Origin: Lachnospiraceae bacterium
Lineage (GTDB): Bacteria; Bacillota; Clostridia; Lachnospirales; Lachnospiraceae
Length of the DNA stretch: 40,490 nucleotides
NCBI GenBank assembly: GCA_017431515.1
Contig: JAFRKV010000061.1
Span: 1-40,490, forward strand
Direction: 5' to 3'
Positions 8,518 through 16,774 of the stretch are shown here, piece by piece (positions within the stretch are counted from its first letter, which is position 1; every line of letters starts with the position of its first letter). The translations under genes were made by a program, and so were the position numbers. Under the pieces are notes generated by a model. It was not told the DNA's origin. It ran no database searches and saw only the letters and a list, made by a program, of their open reading frames with translations.

Positions 8518-10108
8518 AAGTATCCTCCTGCTCCGGACGATGATGGAAGCCACGAGCAACCTGCATATCGTGAAGTATTCCAAGGATCCTTCGGCGGTCA
8601 AAAACGCCCGGGGTGCCCTCATCGGAAACGTGATCCTTGGTGTGCTGCTGGCGGGACTGGTGGGAGCCTTTTCCTATGGGATGGCGTTTTTCGGATTCGG
8701 CGCCATGGTGCCCATGCTGGTGGCCACGGTCATCTCGTTTCTCTCGCTGGTGCTGCCGATCTTCAAATCCAACGGATATCTGTATGAGTATCCGGAATAT
8801 GACTCCTTGATGTCCATGCCGTTTTCCGTCAGGACCGTCGTCGCGGACCGGTTTCTGCTCATGTATTTAAAGGACCTTCCGTGGAATATGCTGTTCTCGC
8901 TTTCGGCGCTGGTGGGGTGTTGCATTGCCTCGATGCCCGGAGCGGTGACCATTATTTCCTGGATCATTCTGACGCCGTTCATTTCTCTTTTGCCGACAGT
9001 GATCGTATCCCTTCTGGGGGCTTTTATCACAGGCATCGGATCCAATTTTCGCCATAAAAAACTGATCCAGACCATCTTGACCTTTGTGCTCATGATCCCG
9101 TTGATCTTCAGCCGGTTTATCATCGACTATCTGATCCGGGATCAAAAGATCGCAGCGGTGATGACACGGTCCTCCGAGGCACTGTCCGGCATTTCCAAGG
9201 TGGTGCCGACGGTGGGATGGTTTGCGAAGGCAACGTATGAGGCGGACCCTCTTTCTTGTGTTTTGATGGTGGTGGTGTCGCTGGGCCTGTATCTTGGCGT
9301 GGTCTGGCTCATCAGCATCAATTACAGAAAGATCAATTCCAGACTGACCAGTCATGCGACGAGGCGGAAAGGAAAAAAGACTGCCAGAGGCTATCAGAAA
9401 AAGACGGCTGAACGCAGTATTCTCTTTAAGGACTGGAAGCGGATCACAGGCTCCACCCTCTGCGCTACGAATCTCGGCATGGGTGCTGTGATTTCCATCG
9501 TGGCGGCAGTGATCCTGCCTTTTGTCAGGATCGAGTCCATTGCCTCGATGATGGCGAACGGGCATCCGGTGGATCTTTCGGGGTATCATATGGTATGGCC
9601 GGCCATCGTGTATTTCTTTGCGGGGATGATGCCCACCACCGTTGCCAGCCCTTCGCTGGAGGGAAAAAATGACTGGATCTTAAAGAGCATGCCGGTCACG
9701 AAAAAGACGATATGCAAAGGAAAGATCGGGTTGAATCTGCTGCTGAATCTCCTGCCGGCGCTGCTTGCCGTCCTCGGGGGAATGATTTCCATGAGGGCAA
9801 CCGCCGTGGAATATGTGATCGGATTTTTGATGATGATCGCGATGTGCCTGTTTTCCAGCATCTATGGCATGCAGTGCGGACTGAAGTACTGCAGGGTGGA
9901 CTGGAAAAACGAGGTTGAGGTGGTGAAGCAGGGCAGAGCCGTGACGTTCTATATGCTGCCGAATCTGTTTGCAACCATGGGACTGGTGATCCTGATGATC
10001 TTTTTTGGCGCAACCATCGGCAGTGTGGCAGGCGGCCTGACAATCACCGTGGTCTATTTCCTCCTGGCGCTGCTCAGCTACCAGAGTTTGAGGCGTCTGA
10101 CACGCTAG
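8507..10108 (+). CDS. ABC-2-type exporter, membrane subunit
   Basis: A 533-residue polytopic protein with about 12 hydrophobic segments in two halves, separated by a basic cytoplasmic loop near residues 283-305 (RRKGKKTARGYQKKTAERS). It starts with ATG 8507 inside the end of the ATPase gene. It resembles large ABC-2 permeases of Firmicutes that pair with stand-alone ATPases. The last codons (RRLTR and stop) lie within the palindromic element copy at 10090-10171: the TAG at 10106-10108 is part of the apex palindrome GACACGCTAGCGTGTC. The original C terminus may therefore have been altered by arrival of that element. Confidence 0.88.
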   Translation: MKHKSILLLRTMMEATSNLHIVKYSKDPSAVKNARGALIGNVILGVLLAGLVGAFSYGMAFFGFGAMVPMLVATVISFLSLVLPIFKSNGYLYEYPEYDSLMSMPFSVRTVVADRFLLMYLKDLPWNMLFSLSALVGCCIASMPGAVTIISWIILTPFISLLPTVIVSLLGAFITGIGSNFRHKKLIQTILTFVLMIPLIFSRFIIDYLIRDQKIAAVMTRSSEALSGISKVVPTVGWFAKATYEADPLSCVLMVVVSLGLYLGVVWLISINYRKINSRLTSHATRRKGKKTARGYQKKTAERSILFKDWKRITGSTLCATNLGMGAVISIVAAVILPFVRIESIASMMANGHPVDLSGYHMVWPAIVYFFAGMMPTTVASPSLEGKNDWILKSMPVTKKTICKGKIGLNLLLNLLPALLAVLGGMISMRATAVEYVIGFLMMIAMCLFSSIYGMQCGLKYCRVDWKNEVEVVKQGRAVTFYMLPNLFATMGLVILMIFFGATIGSVAGGLTITVVYFLLALLSYQSLRRLTR

Positions 10109-10171
10109 CGTGTCGAGGCGCCTCTTCACGCAAAGTGCACATGCATGTTCCACGCATGGCACTTTTGCCCT
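10090..10171 (+). repeat. palindromic element, partial copy A (apex and right arm)
   Basis: This stretch shares with the complete copy at 34788-34922 the 17-nt run CGCCTCTTCACGCAAAG (10119-10135) and the end ACTTTTGCCCT (10161-10171). It has the apex palindrome GACACGCTAGCGTGTC (10099-10114) inside GAGGCG/CGCCTC (10090-10095/10119-10124). The right hairpin (10131-10147 with 10151-10167, loop TTC) matches the left hairpin of copy B in inverse orientation: 10127-10144 equals the reverse complement of 34817-34834, and 10154-10170 that of 34791-34807. The left arm is absent. It overlaps the permease stop codon and ends about 30 bp before the hybrid-kinase start, so it would lie in the intercistronic RNA. 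Confidence 0.85.
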
Positions 10172-10202
10172 TAACACCTTAACATCATCCAACAAAACCA
10201 TA

Positions 10203-13064
10203 ATGAACCCATACAAGATTTTCATGATAATTCAATACTGCTGTTCCGTCGGGCTTTTCATCGAGAGCTGGATCATCATCCGTAAATGGAAGGACAAGGT
10301 GCATGTCTATCTCTTCCTGAACTGCATGGCGACCTTGATCAGCAACGTGGGCTACCTCGCCGAGATGAAATCCGCCACGCAAGAGGCCTATTATGTGGCG
10401 CTGAAGTTTTCGTACGCAGGCCGGGTCTGGGTGGCATTCACCATGTTCCTTTTCGTTGCCGAACTGTGCAGGATCAAGCTGCCGAAGCTTCTGACAAACG
10501 GATTGGTTCTGGTGCATCTTTTCACCTATATCCTGGTGTTTACCGTACAAAAACATGATCTGTACTACGTGAATCCGGTGTTCACCTATGTGGCACAGGG
10601 GATCTTTCCCAAGATTTTCAAGACCAACGGGATCTGGTACAACATCCACATGGTGATCCAGATCGCTTATATTGTCTGCGGCCTGATCTGGATCATCCGC
10701 GCATACCGGAAGGAAAAACATAAGGTGGGCAGGAAACGGCTTCAGATGGTTCTTTGCGCCATCATTGCGGAAAGCTTCTGCTACATCCTCATGATGTGCA
10801 GCATCCCGGGCTTCACCACGATCTACGACACGACCATGATCGGATACTTCATCGGGACCATTTTCATGCTCATTGCCATCTTTTCCTATGACCTCCTCGG
10901 TACCAGAGAGATCGCGCGGGAATTCGTGATCGACCGGATCTCGGAAGGGATCATCGCGGCGGATAATGACGGCGTGATCCAGTATTATAACGAGCCGGCG
11001 GAGCGCCTGTATCCGGAGATCAGGCGGGCTGAGGCGGCGGTTCCGCCTGCCATGCTGCAGGCGGTGCAAGAAGAAGAGAATCTCACCCTGGATGGCCGCA
11101 TTTACAGGCCGGAGGAAAATGACCTCCTATACGAGGGGAAGAGCTACGGCAAACTGTATGCGCTGGTGGACGAGACCGAGCATTTCCGGTATATGGAGGA
11201 GCTGAAGGAGCAGCGCAGCATCGCGGACCGCGCCAACAAAGCGAAGTCCACGTTCCTTGCGAATATGTCCCATGAGATCCGCACGCCTATCAACGCCGTG
11301 CTGGGAATGGATGAAATGATCCTGCGGGAAACGAAGGAAGACCAGACTTATTCCTATGCGCAGGATATCCAAACTGCCGGCAGCACCCTCCTCTCTCTGA
11401 TCAATGACATCCTGGATTTTTCCAAGATCGAGGAAGGCAAAATGGAGATCCTGCCCATGCAGTATGAGCTGTCTTCCGCGGTGGGGGATCTTATCAATAT
11501 GATCCACAGCCGGGCGGAGAAAAAAGGATTGGCGTTTCGGGTGGATGTGGATCCGGAGATCCCGCATCTGCTTTACGGGGATGAGATCCGCGTGAAACAG
11601 ATCGTCTTGAACCTCCTGACGAACGCGGTGAAATATACGAAAGAGGGGGAGATCTCGCTTGCGGTCACGTCCCGTCCGGCTTCCGACGAAGAGATCCTGC
11701 TGGGTTTTCGGGTGAGTGACACCGGCATCGGGATGAAGGAAGAGGATCTGGAGAAACTCTTTGCACCCTTTACAAGGATCGAGGAAAAGAGGAACCGCTC
11801 CATCGAAGGAACGGGACTTGGCATGAGCATCGTGCAGCAGCTCCTTTCGCTGATGGACAGCCATCTGGAGGTGGAAAGCGAGTACGGCAAGGGCTCTGCG
11901 TTTTCCTTTGAGATCCGGCAGCAGGTCATCAAGTGGGATCCCATCGGAGATTTTGCAAGCAGACTGAAAACACAGTCCGCTCAGAATGAGGGGTATCGGG
12001 AACTGTTCCATGCGCCGGATGCCAGAATCCTTGTGGTGGATGATACCGAGGTTAATCTCACGGTCATTCAGAACCTCCTGAAGCAGACAAAGCTGCGGGT
12101 CGACACGGCGGGATCAGGCAGGGAGGCGCTTTCTGACGCAAAGGAAACCCGTTACGACATGATCTTCATCGATCATATGATGCCGGATATGGACGGCATC
12201 GAGACGCTGCAGCGCTTAAAGGAGGAGGTCACGGAGCTTCCGCCCTGTATTGCCCTGACAGCCAACGCTGTTTCCGGCGCAAGAGAGGAATATCTGGCGG
12301 CAGGATTTTCGGATTATCTGTCGAAGCCGGTGAACGGGAGACGGCTGGAAGAAATGCTGAAAGCCTGGCTGCCACCGGAGAAACTCCTGGAACCGGAGCC
12401 GGAAACGGGCGCACCAGGGACGGATGTGACGATAGAGTCGGCCGGAACAGGGACGCCGGGGGAGGAGCAGGGGGAGGCCGGATTGCCTTCGTGGCTCTGC
12501 CGGATTCCGGAGATCGATGCCATGGAAGGGCTGGCAAACTGCGGCGGAAAAGAAAGCTATCTGACCGTGCTCGCCACTTTCCACAGGACCGCTGCCGCCA
12601 AGGCGGACGAGATCGAGCAGTACTGTCTGGCGGGGGAGATGGAGAACTATACGATCAAAGTGCATGCGCTAAAGAGCGCGGCGAGGATCATCGGCGCCAA
12701 AACTTTATCAGGACTGGCGCGGGAACTGGAAGACGCCGGGAACGCCGGGGATACGGAAAAGATCGGGAAAGAGACGGGAGAACTGCTTGCGCAGTACCGC
12801 ACTCTGGATGAAAAACTGTCCGCAATGGAAGAAAAGAAGGCGCCGCAGAAGGAATTCTCGGATGCCATGCGAAAAGATGCCTTCCGCACCATCACGGAGA
12901 TCGCGGAATGCATGGATTTCGGCATGATGGAAGAGGTGCTGGGAGAGGTAAAAAAATACCGTCTTTCTGAGGAAGATCAAAAGACGGTAAAGGAAATGGA
13001 AACGCTTCTCTTAAAACTGGATTGGGAAGGGATCGGCGCGCTGGCGGCGAAAGCGCTGCAATAG
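10203..13064 (+). CDS. 7TM hybrid histidine kinase with REC and HPt domains
   Basis: A 953-residue membrane sensor kinase carrying most of a phosphorelay in one chain. In order: 7TM sensor (about 1-225), PAS-like segment (about 240-340), HisKA with His357 in NMSHEIRTPINAVLG, HATPase with N box NLLTNAVKYT and G boxes DTGIGM and GTGLGM, receiver domain with phospho-acceptor Asp657 (FIDHMMPDMDG) and LSKPVN, an acidic linker, and an HPt domain with His821 (KVHALKSAARIIGA). A charged helical tail of about 80 residues ends it. ATG 10203 is chosen because the first membrane helix begins there. The frame is open back to GTG 10110, but those 31 codons are palindromic-element sequence. Neither start has a clear Shine-Dalgarno site. 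The downstream response regulator is not adjacent. Confidence 0.9.
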   Translation: MNPYKIFMIIQYCCSVGLFIESWIIIRKWKDKVHVYLFLNCMATLISNVGYLAEMKSATQEAYYVALKFSYAGRVWVAFTMFLFVAELCRIKLPKLLTNGLVLVHLFTYILVFTVQKHDLYYVNPVFTYVAQGIFPKIFKTNGIWYNIHMVIQIAYIVCGLIWIIRAYRKEKHKVGRKRLQMVLCAIIAESFCYILMMCSIPGFTTIYDTTMIGYFIGTIFMLIAIFSYDLLGTREIAREFVIDRISEGIIAADNDGVIQYYNEPAERLYPEIRRAEAAVPPAMLQAVQEEENLTLDGRIYRPEENDLLYEGKSYGKLYALVDETEHFRYMEELKEQRSIADRANKAKSTFLANMSHEIRTPINAVLGMDEMILRETKEDQTYSYAQDIQTAGSTLLSLINDILDFSKIEEGKMEILPMQYELSSAVGDLINMIHSRAEKKGLAFRVDVDPEIPHLLYGDEIRVKQIVLNLLTNAVKYTKEGEISLAVTSRPASDEEILLGFRVSDTGIGMKEEDLEKLFAPFTRIEEKRNRSIEGTGLGMSIVQQLLSLMDSHLEVESEYGKGSAFSFEIRQQVIKWDPIGDFASRLKTQSAQNEGYRELFHAPDARILVVDDTEVNLTVIQNLLKQTKLRVDTAGSGREALSDAKETRYDMIFIDHMMPDMDGIETLQRLKEEVTELPPCIALTANAVSGAREEYLAAGFSDYLSKPVNGRRLEEMLKAWLPPEKLLEPEPETGAPGTDVTIESAGTGTPGEEQGEAGLPSWLCRIPEIDAMEGLANCGGKESYLTVLATFHRTAAAKADEIEQYCLAGEMENYTIKVHALKSAARIIGAKTLSGLARELEDAGNAGDTEKIGKETGELLAQYRTLDEKLSAMEEKKAPQKEFSDAMRKDAFRTITEIAECMDFGMMEEVLGEVKKYRLSEEDQKTVKEMETLLLKLDWEGIGALAAKALQ

Positions 13065-13106
13065 AGCGCCGGAGCACCGGCCTGGATACCGCGCCTGATT
13101 CCGGGA

Positions 13107-13508
13107 TTATAAGAGGTCACTCAGTTTTTTGCCATAGAAAAAATCATGCACCATCTGGTCGTACTCGATCCACATGGGCAGCGTGTGGCAGGAATTCTTT
13201 TTGGGACAGGTATTTGTCTCATCGGCGAGGCAGGCAACGGAGTTCATGCTTCCTTCCATGAGATCCAGAATCTCGCCCACGGTGTATTCCTCGGGACGAC
13301 GGCAGAGCTTGTAGCCGCCGCCTTTTCCGCTGGCGCCGATGAGCAGTCCTCCGGTCACCATATCCTTGACGATGATCTCCAGGTATTTTTTGGAAATGTC
13401 CTGTCTGGCGGCAATCTCCTTCAGCGGAATATAACCGCCTTCCGGATCCTCGTTCTGCGCCAGATCGATCATGACGCGAATGGCATAGCGCCCTCTGGTT
13501 GAAATCAT
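13107..13508 (-). CDS. Rrf2-family iron-sulfur transcription regulator
   Basis: A 133-residue regulator of the IscR/NsrR group. The N-terminal winged helix-turn-helix is seen in STRGRYAIRVMIDLA and ISKKYLEIIVKDM. A glycine-rich wing (GASGKGGGYKL) follows. Three cysteines, Cys93, Cys101 and Cys107 (spacing X7, X5), lie where IscR-type proteins bind a [2Fe-2S] or [4Fe-4S] cluster. The ribosome site AAGGAGG lies about 8 nt before the start. It is divergent from hydE, which needs iron-sulfur clusters, and a palindrome covers its own promoter, so autoregulation and control of hydE in response to cluster supply or oxidants is likely. Whether it is a true IscR equivalent is not shown. Confidence 0.9.
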   Translation of the reverse strand: MISTRGRYAIRVMIDLAQNEDPEGGYIPLKEIAARQDISKKYLEIIVKDMVTGGLLIGASGKGGGYKLCRRPEEYTVGEILDLMEGSMNSVACLADETNTCPKKNSCHTLPMWIEYDQMVHDFFYGKKLSDLL

Positions 13509-13534
13509 CGATTCGACCTCCTTACTTTAAGCTA

Positions 13535-13570
13535 TTACCTATTATACCGCAAGGTGAATAGGTAAATCAA
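13535..13570 (-). promoter_or_regulatory. rrf2 promoter overlapped by a palindromic operator
   Basis: TTACCTATT (13535-13543) and AATAGGTAA (13557-13565) form a perfect 9-bp inverted repeat, with a nested ACC/GGT pair around GCAA. On the minus strand TTGATT (13570-13565) and TATAAT (13546-13541) with an 18-bp spacer make a promoter for the rrf2 gene, entirely covered by the repeat. The site sits 38 bp upstream of hydE on the other strand, so one bound dimer could control both genes. Confidence 0.65.
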
Positions 13571-13602
13571 GAGAAACCGAAAAAAACGGGAAAGAAAAAG
13601 AC

Positions 13603-14661
13603 ATGGAAGACCTGTATGAACGTATTGTCGCGGATCTGAAACAGAAACAGACCATCTCCCCGGAAGACCTGAAGACGCTCCTTGCCGACCGGGAGGAGAC
13701 CCATGAGTCGCGGCTTTTTGCGGCTGCGCGGGAGAGGGCGGTACAGACCTTCGGAAAACAGATCTACCTGCGGGGGCTGATCGAATTCACCAACTACTGC
13801 AAAAATGACTGCTATTACTGCGGGATCCGCGCCGGCAATGCCCGGGCGAAGCGGTACCGCCTTTCGGAGGAGGAGATCCTCGCATGCTGCAACAGGGGCG
13901 AGACTCTTGGATTCCGGACCTTTGTTCTGCAGGGAGGCGAGGATCCCTTCTATTCTGATGATGACATTTGCGGGATCATAGAGAAGATCAAAAAGAAACA
14001 CCCGGATTGCGCGGTGACCCTTTCCATCGGGGAAAGATCCCGTGAAGCATATCGCCGTTTTTTTGAAAGCGGTGCGGAGCGCTACCTCCTGCGGCAGGAG
14101 ACTGCAAATGAGGCGCATTACAGCATGCTGCATCCGCCGGCGATGTCTGCGGAAAACAGGAAACGATGCCTTTGGGATCTGAAAGAGATCGGGTATCAGG
14201 TGGGATGCGGGTTTCTGGTGGGAACGCCCGGACAGGGCGTATCGGAGATCTATGAGGATCTGATCTTTATGCAGGAACTGCAGCCGCAGATGATCGGGAT
14301 CGGACCTTATCTTGCCCATCAGGATACGCCCTGGCGCGACAAACCGGACGGGAACGTGACGGACACGCTACGCCTGCTTTCTGTGCTGCGGCTTCTTTTT
14401 CCGAAAGCCCTGCTGCCTGCCACGACGGCGCTGGGGACTGCGGATCCGAAAGGACGCGAGAAAGGAATCCTGGCGGGGGCGAATGTGTTGATGCCCAATC
14501 TTTCTCCGGCAGCAGTCCGTGAAAAATACCTTCTGTACGATGGCAAGATCTGCACCGGAGAAGAAGCGGCGGAGTGCGTGAAATGCTTATCCGACAGGAT
14601 CGAACAGATCGGTTATACCGTCGCGGAGAGCAGAGGAGACCACCCGGATTTTTGTCAATAG
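13603..14661 (+). CDS. hydE: [FeFe]-hydrogenase maturase HydE (radical SAM)
   Basis: HydE is a radical S-adenosylmethionine enzyme that helps build the di-iron organometallic subcluster of [FeFe]-hydrogenase. The 352-residue length fits. The SAM-cluster motif is Cys66-X3-Cys70-X2-Cys73 (NYCKNDCYYC). Family-typical stretches follow: FRTFVLQGGEDP, ERYLLRQETAN, GYQVGCGFLVGTPGQ, IGIGPYLAHQDTPW and LPATTALGT. HydF, HydG and the hydrogenase itself are not in the window, so the maturation genes are dispersed. The 3' end overlaps that of the convergent DUF2804 gene by 7 bp. An Rrf2 regulator is divergent from it. Confidence 0.93.
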   Translation: MEDLYERIVADLKQKQTISPEDLKTLLADREETHESRLFAAARERAVQTFGKQIYLRGLIEFTNYCKNDCYYCGIRAGNARAKRYRLSEEEILACCNRGETLGFRTFVLQGGEDPFYSDDDICGIIEKIKKKHPDCAVTLSIGERSREAYRRFFESGAERYLLRQETANEAHYSMLHPPAMSAENRKRCLWDLKEIGYQVGCGFLVGTPGQGVSEIYEDLIFMQELQPQMIGIGPYLAHQDTPWRDKPDGNVTDTLRLLSVLRLLFPKALLPATTALGTADPKGREKGILAGANVLMPNLSPAAVREKYLLYDGKICTGEEAAECVKCLSDRIEQIGYTVAESRGDHPDFCQ

Positions 14662-15728
14662 CGGTTGTGCACTTTTTCCGCGAAGCAGAGGAGATCCGTA
14701 AGCTCCAGGGTATTGCCGTCGTCCAAAACGGCCTTGCCGCTCAGCCTTCCGAAGACCTGATGTTGGTCGGAAACGATCAGTTTTAAGTCCATTTTGGCGG
14801 CGCGGTCCAGGATCGGACAAAACTCCATTTCAAACCGTTGATCGGAAGAAGTGATATGCCACGGCTTCTTATAATCCGGCGCATCCATGTCTTTCGGCGC
14901 GCGGTCATTTGGGATCCCGAAATCCACATCCGCCAGTTTATGCGCAACCCCGTCAAAGAACAGGATGTTTTCACTGGCTGCGCTGGTGTCACCGAAACCG
15001 TAGCCGATATTAAAGCCGAAGCGGTGACCGGCGATCGTCGCGTTGCCATTCCCCCAGTACCAGGTATTGTCATAGGTCCAGACGCCGCGTCCCCAATCCA
15101 GCGTCCCGTAGTCATTTGCAGGATCAAACCGGTAGGTTTTGCCATCGTAGCATACCTCGCCGGAGGCTGCAAGCGTATTGATCTTCTGGTTGTAGTAGAA
15201 ATGACCGCGCTTCTCGAAGGGCGTCGCGATCACCATGGAATCGGACGCCTCCTGCTGCAGCGTGATGTCCGCCGTGAGCTTCTTTTCATTCCAGAAACGG
15301 TCAAAGGAGCAGGTGATCCGGCGGATCTGATCCGTTTTCCGAAACGCCATCTGCAAACGTTTGTCCTGATAAACGGCATCGCCTGCGTCAGAGGACGCAG
15401 GGAGCTTCAGCTTTCCCATGGGAAAGGCATTCAGAACCGTTTCCGTATGTTCCATCGGCATCGGGTCATCCAGCAGCAGGAGCGACACAGACTGCAGCCC
15501 CACGTACCCGTCATCCGAGATTGTAAACGCTGCCGCGAAGCTCTCGCTGCCGTCCTTTTTCCCGTCATGGATCACAATGTAGTAATCCCACTCCTTGATA
15601 CGGAATTTCGGCGCGCGGATCGCTTCCCTCCGATAAGTGAAAAACTGCGTTCTTGCCCAGCCGGGCTCTGTCAGATCGCCGTTTTCATTCAGCAGCGGCA
15701 TCTGCGTTGTAACCTCGTGATTTCTCAT
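14655..15728 (-). CDS. DUF2804 family protein
   Basis: A 357-residue soluble protein of the DUF2804 family, whose function is not established to my knowledge. The family hallmark is seen as DPANDYGTLDWGRGVWTYDNTWYW followed by FGFNIGYGFGDTSAASEN, in a beta-rich protein without signal peptide or membrane segment. The start is ATG 15728 behind AGGAAGGG; an in-frame ATG 36 bp upstream (15764) lacks a site and is less likely. It stands alone on the minus strand, convergent with hydE and divergent from degV. A lipocalin-like or hydrolase-like role would be speculation. Confidence 0.82.
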   Translation of the reverse strand: MRNHEVTTQMPLLNENGDLTEPGWARTQFFTYRREAIRAPKFRIKEWDYYIVIHDGKKDGSESFAAAFTISDDGYVGLQSVSLLLLDDPMPMEHTETVLNAFPMGKLKLPASSDAGDAVYQDKRLQMAFRKTDQIRRITCSFDRFWNEKKLTADITLQQEASDSMVIATPFEKRGHFYYNQKINTLAASGEVCYDGKTYRFDPANDYGTLDWGRGVWTYDNTWYWGNGNATIAGHRFGFNIGYGFGDTSAASENILFFDGVAHKLADVDFGIPNDRAPKDMDAPDYKKPWHITSSDQRFEMEFCPILDRAAKMDLKLIVSDQHQVFGRLSGKAVLDDGNTLELTDLLCFAEKVHNRY

Positions 15729-15774
15729 ACCGGATTCCCTTCCTTTCATGGCGCTCCCGCCCATATCTGCCTAC

Positions 15775-15780
15775 ATTATA
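15775..15780 (-). promoter_or_regulatory. extended -10 for the DUF2804 gene
   Basis: The minus strand reads TGATATAAT, a consensus extended -10 element, about 47 bp before the start codon. No good -35 is visible. The 14-mer GTTAAACTGCCGTT (minus strand, 15806-15793) lies just upstream and recurs at 40336-40323. Confidence 0.4.
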
Positions 15781-15823
15781 TCACATACCACAAACGGCAG
15801 TTTAACGGGGGTGACGAATTGTT

Positions 15824-15851
15824 TTGAAAAAAAGGGGAGATATGATACTAT
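15824..15851 (+). promoter_or_regulatory. candidate promoter for degV-phoH
   Basis: TTGAAA (15824-15829) and TACTAT (15846-15851) with a 16-bp spacer precede the degV gene by about 55 bp. GATACT two bases earlier is an alternative -10. Confidence 0.4.
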
Positions 15852-15906
15852 AAAAAAGTAGGATTCACGAGAACTTCCAGATTCTGACAGCAGAGAGGAG
15901 AGACCC

Positions 15907-16749
15907 ATGGGAGTAAGGATTATCACGGATTCCTCCAGCGATGTTTCGCAGGAAAGAGCAAAGGAATGGGGCGTGACGGTGATTCCGCTCAAAATCCGTT
16001 TCAGAGAGGAAGAGTACGAGGACGGCGTGACCCTCAGCAACCGCGCGTTTTACGAGAAACTGGTGGAGACGGACGAGATTCCGAAGAGCAGCCAGATTCC
16101 GCCGTATGAATATGAAAGCCGGTTTCGCGAGGCCGTGGATGCGGGAGAGGAAGTGGTATGCCTCTGCCTGTCCTCCGGCGTTTCCGGAAGCTATCAGAGC
16201 GCGCAGATCGCGGCAGAAGAGTTCGGGGGAAACGTGCATGTGGTGGATACCAGACAGTTTTGCATTGCCCTTTACCTGCTCGTGCAGCGCGCCGTGCAGG
16301 AGCGTGACGCGGGGAAGGGTGCAGCGGAGATCGTGGAGATCATCGAAGCGGAAAAAGAGAAGGTGCATCTGATTTCGCTGTTCAACACGCTGGAGTATCT
16401 GAAGATGGGCGGCCGGATCTCCAATGCCGCGTATATGGCGGGCAGCATGCTTTCCATCAAGCCGGTCATCAGCATCGAGGACGGGCTGGTGAAGGTACTT
16501 GGTAAAGCCAGAGGCTCCAAAAACGGCAACAACATGCTCAAGGAATATGTCAAGCAATGCGGCGGCATCAACTTTGAAAAACCGCTGTGTCTTGCTTACA
16601 CCGGCTTTTCCGATGAGACGCTGCAGAAGTATATTGCGGACAGCAAAGAGCTTTATGAGGGTCATGAGGACAGCCTGCCGATCGTGACGGTGGGTGCCAC
16701 CATCGGGACTTATGCAGGACCGGGCGCCATCGCACTGGCGTTTTTCTAA
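15907..16749 (+). CDS. DegV family fatty-acid-binding protein (FakB-like)
   Basis: DegV/FakB proteins hold a single fatty acid and present it to the kinase FakA for incorporation into phospholipid. The 280-residue protein has the N-terminal signature IITDSSSDVS, the central SSGVSGSYQSA that contacts the carboxylate in the family, and VDTRQFCIAL, followed by the C-terminal SIKPVISIEDG. GAGAGGAGAG lies just before ATG 15907. No FakA gene is nearby, and Firmicutes usually carry several DegV paralogues. The next gene starts 25 bp downstream and is probably cotranscribed. Confidence 0.9.
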   Translation: MGVRIITDSSSDVSQERAKEWGVTVIPLKIRFREEEYEDGVTLSNRAFYEKLVETDEIPKSSQIPPYEYESRFREAVDAGEEVVCLCLSSGVSGSYQSAQIAAEEFGGNVHVVDTRQFCIALYLLVQRAVQERDAGKGAAEIVEIIEAEKEKVHLISLFNTLEYLKMGGRISNAAYMAGSMLSIKPVISIEDGLVKVLGKARGSKNGNNMLKEYVKQCGGINFEKPLCLAYTGFSDETLQKYIADSKELYEGHEDSLPIVTVGATIGTYAGPGAIALAFF

Positions 16750-16774
16750 GCAGAGCGGGAGAAAGGGGAATCAC

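Noticed and set aside
6049-8622. An 857-codon open frame on the minus strand
   Set aside because: It lies opposite the HD-GYP and ABC ATPase genes, which carry clear catalytic motifs. Its His/Arg-rich product has no domain and no ribosome site. It is an antisense shadow caused by codon bias.
10110-10202. 31-residue extension of the hybrid kinase from GTG 10110
   Set aside because: The residues come from the palindromic element and precede the first membrane helix. Not fully excluded, since the downstream ATG also lacks a ribosome site.
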